DNA of 11,870 nt, taken from NCBI GenBank assembly GCA_964592125.1, contig CAZQBV010000089.1, forward strand, positions 1 through 11,870, in the 5' to 3' direction. Below, in pieces: positions 6,858-11,870 of this stretch. Origin of the DNA: UBA5399 sp964592125 (GTDB lineage Bacteria; Bacillota; Clostridia; Christensenellales; Christensenellaceae). Within the stretch, counting starts at the first letter, position 1. Every line of letters begins with the position of its first letter. The notes below the pieces were generated by a model, which worked only from the letters and a program-made list of their open reading frames with translations, searched no databases and had not been told where the DNA came from. The translations under genes were made by a program, and so were the position numbers.

Positions 6858-7703
6858 ATGGAGCGAAAACCATCTTGGATTAAATCGGTTTATGATGAAA
6901 AATCTGCAAAAGAAATGAATCGACTGCTGGATAAGTTGCATCTAAACACGGTATGCAACGAAGCCAACTGCCCAAATCTTGGGGAATGCTATAAAAAACA
7001 AACCGCCACTTTTATGATTATGGGAAGGCAATGTACCAGAAACTGCAGGTTCTGCAATGTAACGCACGGCTCTGCAACAGTGCTGGATCCGCAAGAGCCT
7101 TTTCATTTGGCAGAAGCGGTTTCTACCATGGGGTTAAAATATGTGGTAATTACCAGCGTAACAAGAGACGATTTGCCAGATGGCGGAGCCAGCCATTTCG
7201 CCAAAACCATTCAAGCGGTAAGAGCCAGCGCACCCAACACAAAAATAGAGGTTTTGATTCCTGATTTGCAAGGCAATCGGGAAAGTTTGGATATTGTAAT
7301 AGAAGCCAAACCCAATGTATTAAACCACAACATAGAAACCATAGAGCCACTTTATGCCGAAGTTCGCCCAGAGGCCGAATATCGTCGTTCTTTGTTTGTG
7401 CTGGAGTATTGCAAAAAACAGGCACCAGAAATGCTAACCAAAACAGGTATTATGGTGGGGCTGGGCGAAACACCGGAACAAGTATACCAAACAATGGATG
7501 ATTTGCTAGGCGTAAAGTGCGATATACTAACAATTGGGCAGTATCTTCGCCCATCGCGCCAGCATCTGGAAGTGAAGGAATACATTCGCCCAGAGCAATT
7601 TGAACTTTATAAGGAAGAAGGGGAACGAAAGGGTTTCTTTTATATAGCCAGTGGACCTCTGGTTAGAAGCTCGTACAAGGCAGAGGAGGCTTTTAGAAAG
7701 TGA
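6858..7703 (+). CDS. lipA: Lipoyl synthase (radical SAM)
   Basis: Inserts two sulfur atoms into protein-bound octanoyl groups to make the lipoyl cofactor of glycine-cleavage H protein and 2-oxoacid dehydrogenase E2 subunits. The 281-aa product has both iron-sulfur motifs: the auxiliary-cluster CX4CX5C at Cys33, Cys38 and Cys44 (VCNEANCPNLGEC), and the radical-SAM CX3CX2C at Cys59, Cys63 and Cys66 (CTRNCRFC). The C-terminal RSSY motif, whose Ser ligates the auxiliary cluster, is at 270-273. Other family signatures are VITSVTRDDLPDGGASHFA, LNHNIETI and TKTGIMVGLGE. The N terminus MERKPSWIK is a normal LipA start, supporting 6858 even though it lacks an SD. The stop overlaps the lplA start (GTGA), so the two are translationally coupled. 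No lipB octanoyltransferase is adjacent. Confidence 0.97.
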   Translation: MERKPSWIKSVYDEKSAKEMNRLLDKLHLNTVCNEANCPNLGECYKKQTATFMIMGRQCTRNCRFCNVTHGSATVLDPQEPFHLAEAVSTMGLKYVVITSVTRDDLPDGGASHFAKTIQAVRASAPNTKIEVLIPDLQGNRESLDIVIEAKPNVLNHNIETIEPLYAEVRPEAEYRRSLFVLEYCKKQAPEMLTKTGIMVGLGETPEQVYQTMDDLLGVKCDILTIGQYLRPSRQHLEVKEYIRPEQFELYKEEGERKGFFYIASGPLVRSSYKAEEAFRK

Positions 7704-8680
7704 TTTACGTGGAAAGCAACTCTACCGATCCTTATTTCAATTTTGCACTGGAACAATATTTGATGTCTGAAAAGCAATTTCCCAATGAAACGGTTTTTAT
7801 GTTTTGGAGAACTACCCCCACACTGATGGTTGGCAACTACCAAAACACATATAAAGAAATCAATCAAAACTATGTGGAAGAAAACAACATTCTTGTAGTA
7901 CGCAGAATGTCTGGCGGCGGAACCATATATACAGATATGGGGGGCTGGCAATTTAGTTTTATTGAAAAAGAAAGCCATACCGAGATAGGATTTAAAAAGT
8001 ATATAGAGCCGGTTGTTTTTGCGTTGCAAAAAATGGGCGTACCTGCAACCTTTAACGGCAGAAACGATTTGGTGATTGACGGAAAGAAATTCTCTGGGAA
8101 TGCGCAACTGAAACGCAAGGGATATACCCTGCATCATGGTTCTATACTATTTGAAACCAATATTGACGAAATGATAAAAAGCACTACTGTGGATGAAGCT
8201 AAAATGCTGTCGAAAGGAATTGCATCGGTACGCGAGAGGGTAACCAACATTTCCGAACATATAAGGCCACGCCTTAGCATTCTGGAATTCAAGCAATTGA
8301 TGATAAGCAGCATTATGCAAGGCAGCGCGAAAACATATACGCTTATAGAACCTGAAGTAATACGCGTGCAGCAAATTGCCATGGAACAATTCAATAACTG
8401 GCAATCCATTTACGGCAAATCCCCCAAATTCAGCTTGATCAAATCCAAACGATTTGCCGGTGGGTCTGTAGAATGTCATCTGGATATAGAAAAAGGGAAA
8501 ATACTAGACCTGAAAATTTACGGAGATTTTTTTGGAACGCTGGATATGAATGCACTGTGTGCTGCTTTAAAAGGCTGCGAGTACCACAAAGAAAGCATAT
8601 ACAGAACATTGGTGCAGTCCAATTTAAGCGGCAGCCTGTACCAGATTAGGTTGCAGGATATCACTGATGCCATGATTTGA
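7700..8680 (+). CDS. lplA: Lipoate-protein ligase A
   Basis: Activates free lipoate (or octanoate) with ATP and attaches it to the target lysine of lipoyl domains. The 326-aa product is full length, with a catalytic BPL_LplA domain followed by the C-terminal accessory domain. Visible motifs are RRMSGGGTIYTD (68-79), matching the family RRxSGGGxVxHD lipoate-binding loop, and NGRNDLVIDGKKFSGNAQ (119-136), where Lys130 corresponds to the catalytic lysine. The C-terminal domain shows KSKRFAGGSVECHLDIEKG and IYGDFFG, typical of LplA_C. It starts with GTG at 7700, overlapping the lipA stop by 4 nt, and has a strong GAGGAGG (7683-7689) inside lipA. With LipA it supports either salvage of lipoate or ligation of octanoate followed by sulfur insertion. 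It ends 23 nt from a convergent gene, with no obvious terminator hairpin between them. Confidence 0.94.
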   Translation: MIYVESNSTDPYFNFALEQYLMSEKQFPNETVFMFWRTTPTLMVGNYQNTYKEINQNYVEENNILVVRRMSGGGTIYTDMGGWQFSFIEKESHTEIGFKKYIEPVVFALQKMGVPATFNGRNDLVIDGKKFSGNAQLKRKGYTLHHGSILFETNIDEMIKSTTVDEAKMLSKGIASVRERVTNISEHIRPRLSILEFKQLMISSIMQGSAKTYTLIEPEVIRVQQIAMEQFNNWQSIYGKSPKFSLIKSKRFAGGSVECHLDIEKGKILDLKIYGDFFGTLDMNALCAALKGCEYHKESIYRTLVQSNLSGSLYQIRLQDITDAMI

Positions 8681-8703
8681 AAATTGTTTTGACTCTAACG
8701 TAG

Positions 8704-9462
8704 TCAGTTTATGAAAGCAAATATTTGTACAGCCTCCCACATAATTGTGCTTTTTGCAATGGGTGCTATTACAATGATGTAAATAATCATAAAAAAAACA
8801 GTGTATAACGCTACAAAAAGAAGCATGTTTTTTAGATTCCCAGAAGTTTTTATATGAGACATGAATTTTTTAATAAAGCGATTGGGCTTTATAATATCCC
8901 AGCTATTAAATCGAATGTAGCGTCCTATATAAATGCCAAAACTAACCAGTAAGAAAATCACTATCAACAAAACCCACAAGCCCATATTGTTTGCAAAACT
9001 CACTGCGGTAACATCCATTGGATTGACAAACAACGAATATAGCATTTGTATAAACATTACGTTTACTATGGTATTTAAAACACCCGACATAGAAACAGAA
9101 AGCACAGCAATGATATCGTACCAAATGGGAACTTCTTTTATGTCAACAGAGCGGTGGTTCAAGTTTAGTTCCGTTATAAGATAACCTGCATTTGGAAGCA
9201 AAACTAGCCAAATCAACAACCCAACGATAGAGACAATCAGGCCAATGATTGTATAGATTTGCTGACGTGAATAATTGGAAAACATCATTAAGGCAAATGC
9301 CCCTCCCAATGCAACAAAAAGAACCACTACCGGCGCAATGGAAAGCATAATATTTTTAAGCATGGGTCTGTATAGCTTTGTTTTAAATAGTAATGGACGC
9401 AACAGCACCATAAAAATCGCAAAAAGATTCAGTGCAATAATGCCAATAAAAAATTCTAACAT
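8704..9462 (-). CDS. DUF1361-family multi-pass membrane protein
   Basis: A 252-aa integral membrane protein with about 6-7 hydrophobic segments (near 5-22, 38-60, 69-90, 116-145, 160-180 and 213-235). I assign DUF1361 from three conserved patches: LPNAGYLITELNLNH (89-103), corresponding to the family FPNAPYxxTDLxHL; VPIWYD (111-116); and FGIYIGRYIRFNSWDI (175-190), the family GRxxRxNSWD motif. The biochemical role of the family is unknown. The start at 9462 is chosen because AAGGG lies 6 nt upstream on the minus strand. The longer reading from 9519 would add 19 polar residues with no SD and would overlap the predicted promoter. It is monocistronic, convergent with lplA, and has the same orientation as the distant GGDEF gene. 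Confidence 0.87.
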   Translation of the reverse strand: MLEFFIGIIALNLFAIFMVLLRPLLFKTKLYRPMLKNIMLSIAPVVVLFVALGGAFALMMFSNYSRQQIYTIIGLIVSIVGLLIWLVLLPNAGYLITELNLNHRSVDIKEVPIWYDIIAVLSVSMSGVLNTIVNVMFIQMLYSLFVNPMDVTAVSFANNMGLWVLLIVIFLLVSFGIYIGRYIRFNSWDIIKPNRFIKKFMSHIKTSGNLKNMLLFVALYTVFFMIIYIIVIAPIAKSTIMWEAVQIFAFIN

Positions 9463-9487
9463 AAAATACCCTTTGCAATTTCTCCAT

Positions 9488-9516
9488 AGTACAGTTGCAT
9501 AGTTGTACCGTGCCAA
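9488..9516 (-). promoter_or_regulatory. Candidate sigma-A promoter with palindromic operator for the DUF1361 gene
   Basis: On the minus strand, TTGGCA (9516-9511) and TGTACT (9493-9488) are separated by exactly 17 bp, fitting -35 and -10 elements about 26 nt upstream of the ATG. An inverted repeat GTACA-N10-TGTAC (9489-9508) covers the spacer and -10 box and could be a repressor site. Neither has support beyond sequence fit. Confidence 0.35.
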
Positions 9517-9631
9517 CAATAATATCGTTTAAAAAGAATAGCATACTACAATATTTGCTGTCAATTCATACGGTTACGATTCACTGATACCATTCACATA
9601 TTAAAAAGTTCAACACCCAACTCCGCTAGGA

Positions 9632-9654
9632 AACACCCCAAGAGGCGGGGTATT
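9632..9654 (-). terminator. Stem-loop after the diguanylate cyclase gene
   Basis: In minus-strand RNA, AAUACCCC pairs with GGGGUGUU (8 bp including one U-G) around a 7-nt loop, about 22 nt after the stop of the GGDEF gene. The T-run (CTTTTT) comes only some 20 nt later, so this is an imperfect intrinsic terminator. The short GC-rich island stands out from its AT-rich surroundings. Confidence 0.4.
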
Positions 9655-9676
9655 GACCCTGATGTGTAATAAAAAT

Positions 9677-11194
9677 TTAGCTAATTCGGTTGCGACCACT
9701 TTGTTTTGATATATATAGCTTTTCATCTGCCATTTTAATCAATTCATCAACCTGCGTAATGTTTGTAATAGAATCTTTACATGAAATGCCCATGCTAACA
9801 GTAAGGCATATAGAAATGCCATCTTGTTCAAATACATGGTTGGCAATCTGTTCTCGAACCTGCTCTGCTTTGCTTATAGCAGCAGAATATATCGTGTCGG
9901 GCATCAATATGCAAAATTCTTCGCCGCCATATCGTATGATAAAATCTGATTTACGAAAAGCTGCTTGGCAAAGTTCGGCGGTTTCTTTCAACACATAGTC
10001 GCCGTAGGGATGCCCATAAGTGTCGTTAACTTTCTTGAAATAATCAATATCCATCATAATCAAGCTTACGCTTCTTTTATCCGCATTCGTATCATCCAAA
10101 AGTATTTGACCATAGTCCAGTAAAAAGCCTTTATTATACAATCCAGTAAGAGCATCTCTCTTTGCTTTTTCTTCCATTGCCGTCATCAACTGTTTCATTT
10201 GTGTAATATTATTGACGATCAGAGAATAACCAATGGTTTTAGGGCCACGGTTAATTTGTGATTTTGATATTGTATATGTTTTTACGTTTTCTTTCGTTTC
10301 AATTGAGAACTCAATTACTTCCGATGTTATTTTCTCGTTATTTGCAGAAAGAGAATCTAATGGAAGAAAACCCATATCTTCCACATTGGTTCCAATACTG
10401 ACTGTTTCTAGCGACGGAAAAATAGAAGCCGCAGCTGCATTGGAGCCCAAATATTGACCATCTTTGTCAAAATATAAAATGCCCTCTCGAATCGTATCTA
10501 TTGTGTTGTATCTAATGATATCTGTTAAATTGATGTAACTGACAAAGTACAGCATTAATGTAACGGTAGTTGCCAGCAACAGGGTATAGGGTGTAATATC
10601 CACATAATAACCGCTAATTAATATGAAATATGTCATTGTATTGGATACAGGAATTAGAATTGACACCAGGAATAAAACGGCCTGCTTTTTAAAATGTCTG
10701 GTTCCTTTGATTCGATATATGAATATAGTTATAATCCCCAACAAATTAATGCTAAACTGGTAAACATTTCGAACAATCTGTAGGGGGCCAAATTCTATGG
10801 TGGGATTCCCATATCCATTGCTATATGCATAATAGATATCATTTATATATAAGTGGTTGCTTTCCCATGTAAAGCATAGTACAACAAAAATGGTGGGCAC
10901 AACAAGAAATAAGGCCGCATGCCACTTGTGCTTGAAGGACAAACCGCAATATTTGCGAACGCAAAAATACCATAGTGTTGGAATGAAAGGCACCGCAATA
11001 AATCGTATAAATAACCCTATTTTAGTTGCTTCAAGGCTATGGTGCGCAATCTCAAAGTAGTTGCCTATCATATACATAGCCACAACAAAAAACAACAGCG
11101 TAATATAAGATGCTTGAATGCTGTTTCTTCCAGTAATGAGCAATGCAACGCATACTACTGCAAATAAGGCAGCAACCGCAGCTAATGTTTCCAT
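9677..11194 (-). CDS. Membrane-anchored diguanylate cyclase (7TM sensor-PAS-GGDEF)
   Basis: A 505-aa enzyme predicted to make cyclic di-GMP from two GTP in response to a membrane or intracellular signal. Residues 1-225 contain about seven hydrophobic segments resembling the histidine-kinase N-terminal 7TM region (IGNYFEIAHHSLEATKIGLF, then LFLVVPTIFVVLCFTWESNH). Residues about 230-332 look like a PAS domain (YFDKDGQYLGSNAAAASIFP). Residues about 343-505 are a complete GGDEF domain: DALTGLYN (347-354), metal ligand Asp382 in MDIDYFKKVNDTYGH, active-site GGEEF (423-427), and an inhibitory I-site RKSD (414-417) placed five residues before it. It therefore looks catalytically active and feedback-inhibited. 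The start at 11194 is chosen for GGGAG 6 nt upstream; the longer frame to 11293 lacks an SD. No c-di-GMP riboswitch or EAL gene is adjacent, so the output pathway is not visible. Confidence 0.93.
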   Translation of the reverse strand: METLAAVAALFAVVCVALLITGRNSIQASYITLLFFVVAMYMIGNYFEIAHHSLEATKIGLFIRFIAVPFIPTLWYFCVRKYCGLSFKHKWHAALFLVVPTIFVVLCFTWESNHLYINDIYYAYSNGYGNPTIEFGPLQIVRNVYQFSINLLGIITIFIYRIKGTRHFKKQAVLFLVSILIPVSNTMTYFILISGYYVDITPYTLLLATTVTLMLYFVSYINLTDIIRYNTIDTIREGILYFDKDGQYLGSNAAAASIFPSLETVSIGTNVEDMGFLPLDSLSANNEKITSEVIEFSIETKENVKTYTISKSQINRGPKTIGYSLIVNNITQMKQLMTAMEEKAKRDALTGLYNKGFLLDYGQILLDDTNADKRSVSLIMMDIDYFKKVNDTYGHPYGDYVLKETAELCQAAFRKSDFIIRYGGEEFCILMPDTIYSAAISKAEQVREQIANHVFEQDGISICLTVSMGISCKDSITNITQVDELIKMADEKLYISKQSGRNRIS

Positions 11195-11283
11195 ATAAAA
11201 CTCCCACATCCTACGCTTTGGAAGGATGTATGCTTCATAAAAATACCAAAAATTGCTTGTGAAACCTATATATAAACACAGGG

Positions 11284-11310
11284 ACGAAGCCATTTACTCT
11301 TCGTTTTTTT
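11284..11310 (+). terminator. Intrinsic terminator on the plus strand, upstream of the GGDEF gene
   Basis: ACGAAG (11284-11289) and CTTCGT (11299-11304) form a 6-bp stem with a 9-nt loop, followed by a T-run through 11310. No plus-strand gene ends here. It would stop transcription arriving from inside the divergent GGDEF gene, that is, antisense transcription. In minus-strand RNA the same stem lies in the GGDEF 5' leader. Confidence 0.42.
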
Positions 11311-11330
11311 GAAACCTCTGATCAATTGGT

Positions 11331-11349
11331 ATTTCCACAGTTATTCACA
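11331..11349 (+). promoter_or_regulatory. DnaA-box-like site with adjacent weak second site
   Basis: TTATTCACA (11341-11349) fits the TTATNCACA DnaA-box consensus exactly, and ATTTCCACA (11331-11339) matches 7 of 9 positions of TTATCCACA immediately before it. The sites lie upstream of the divergent GGDEF gene. A nine-base match alone is weak evidence. Confidence 0.25.
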
Positions 11350-11402
11350 CAATGGCACAAATCCAATATGAAACAAGTTAGAGTATACTTGCAAACGCAC
11401 TG

Positions 11403-11618
11403 TAATACTGATTCCAGATAGAAATGTCGCAAAAGCGATATTTCTATCACTGCCATACGGCAGTTCCAAAATCACGATTGAACGACATTCCCTCTCGAAA
11501 AACGAAAAAATATTTTTCGAGTCGCGCATACTGCGCGCGATTTATTACGAAGTATATCGCTTCATCTGTTTATTTTTTAGGGCGATGAAACAGATGTTTT
11601 AAATCGGATTTGGTATAA
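11403..11618 (+). mobile_element. MITE-like multi-hairpin element, copy 3 (210 bp plus TAA duplication)
   Basis: The element runs 11406-11615 with TAA at 11403-11405 repeated at 11616-11618. Ends are TACTGATTCC and, as reverse complement of the right end, TACCAAATCC. Relative to copies 1 and 2 it lacks 21 bp that form hairpin 3. Its last hairpin is replaced by a longer, nested one, in which outer GATTTA/TAAATC enclose CATCTGTTT pairing with AAACAGATG. Hairpins 1, 2, 4 and 5 remain, with G-T wobble pairs tolerated. No coding gene is present. Confidence 0.83.
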
Positions 11619-11738
11619 CCCTGTGTTTACTTCACTTTAGCAATTTGATTATACACAAAATTATTAAATTTGTATATGATTTATCCACTATTGTTTTATC
11701 AAACAACGCTTATTTTATTGCAGTTTTTCAAATGGTTG
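11619..11738. other. AT-rich spacer with two further DnaA-box-like sites
   Basis: This 120-bp AT-rich stretch between repeat copies 3 and 4 has no gene. It contains TTATACACA (11649-11657, an exact TTATNCACA match) and TTATCCACT (11681-11689, 8 of 9 against TTATCCACA), in the same orientation and 32 bp apart, about three helical turns. With the sites at 11331-11349 this forms a loose cluster. Function is unproven. Confidence 0.25.
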
Positions 11739-11870
11739 TTATACTAATCTCTAATAGAAATCGTCGCAAAAGCAATGATTTCTATAGCCGCATATGATGC
11801 GGCATCCAAACAGCGCGCTGTTTGGAAAGATCAGTATTGAACGGCTTTCTTAGCACAAAACACAAAAGTG
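11739..11870 (+). mobile_element. MITE-like multi-hairpin element, copy 4 (cut by window end)
   Basis: TTA (11739-11741) precedes the left end TACTAATCTC at 11742; the right end lies beyond the window. It is the most divergent copy, yet it keeps the hairpin order. Hairpin 1 is 11755-11784 (13 positions, one mismatch, same AAAA loop). Hairpin 2 is 11787-11803, with a new 7-bp stem GCCGCAT/ATGCGGC. Hairpin 3 is 11806-11825, a 20-bp perfect palindrome in place of CCAAAA/TTTTGG. The conserved spacer ATTGAACG follows, and then the start of hairpin 4 (CTTAGCAC and, at the window end, GTG). Confidence 0.75.

Noticed and set aside
9677..11194. Degenerate (inactive) GGDEF domain because the motif is GGEEF.
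   Set aside because: GGEEF is a fully active variant, and the metal-binding Asp and I-site RxxD are present.
11331..11689. Chromosomal origin (oriC).
   Set aside because: DnaA-box-like sites are few and spread out, and neither dnaA, dnaN nor rpmH is present. Kept only as a low-weight observation.

Overview
The window reads like a low-GC Gram-positive anaerobe, most likely a gut-type Clostridia species. This rests on purine-rich Shine-Dalgarno (SD) sites before most genes, tightly packed plus-strand operons, an RbsA/RbsC-type sugar importer, a DUF1361 membrane protein, and short AT-rich gaps. That is inference from gene content; there is no rRNA or other taxonomic marker. TAA, TAG and TGA all serve as stops, so the standard bacterial code applies.

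Bases 1-6211 are the 3' part of an L-rhamnose catabolic operon on the plus strand. It holds the end of a sugar ABC transporter ATPase, its permease, a strong intercistronic hairpin, a uroporphyrinogen-decarboxylase-like protein of unknown role, an SGNH/GDSL hydrolase, L-rhamnose isomerase (rhaA) and L-rhamnose mutarotase (rhaM), and it closes with an intrinsic terminator. The likely logic is uptake of rhamnose or a rhamnose-containing fragment, cytoplasmic removal of acyl groups (and possibly other decorations), anomer interconversion and isomerisation to L-rhamnulose. The kinase, aldolase, sugar-binding protein and regulator are not in the window.

Bases 6858-8680 are a two-gene lipoate operon: lipoyl synthase (lipA) overlapping lipoate-protein ligase (lplA) by 4 nt. 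Its leader carries an SD-preceded ATG in frame with lipA that meets an amber codon after three codons. Bases 8704-9462 (minus) encode a DUF1361 multi-pass membrane protein. Bases 9677-11194 (minus) encode a membrane-anchored diguanylate cyclase (7TM-PAS-GGDEF).

The most distinctive feature is a family of small non-autonomous mobile elements: three complete copies (5589-5776, 6443-6630, 11406-11615) and a fourth cut by the window end (from 11742). All lie in the same orientation. Each has roughly 10-bp imperfect terminal inverted repeats (TACTGATCCC type), and each complete copy is flanked by an exact 3-bp TAA or TTA duplication. The interior is almost entirely a chain of about six hairpins. 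Copies differ by compensatory changes and hairpin swaps, so structure is kept while sequence drifts. One copy has inserted inside the operon between rhaA and rhaM, directly against the rhaM SD.
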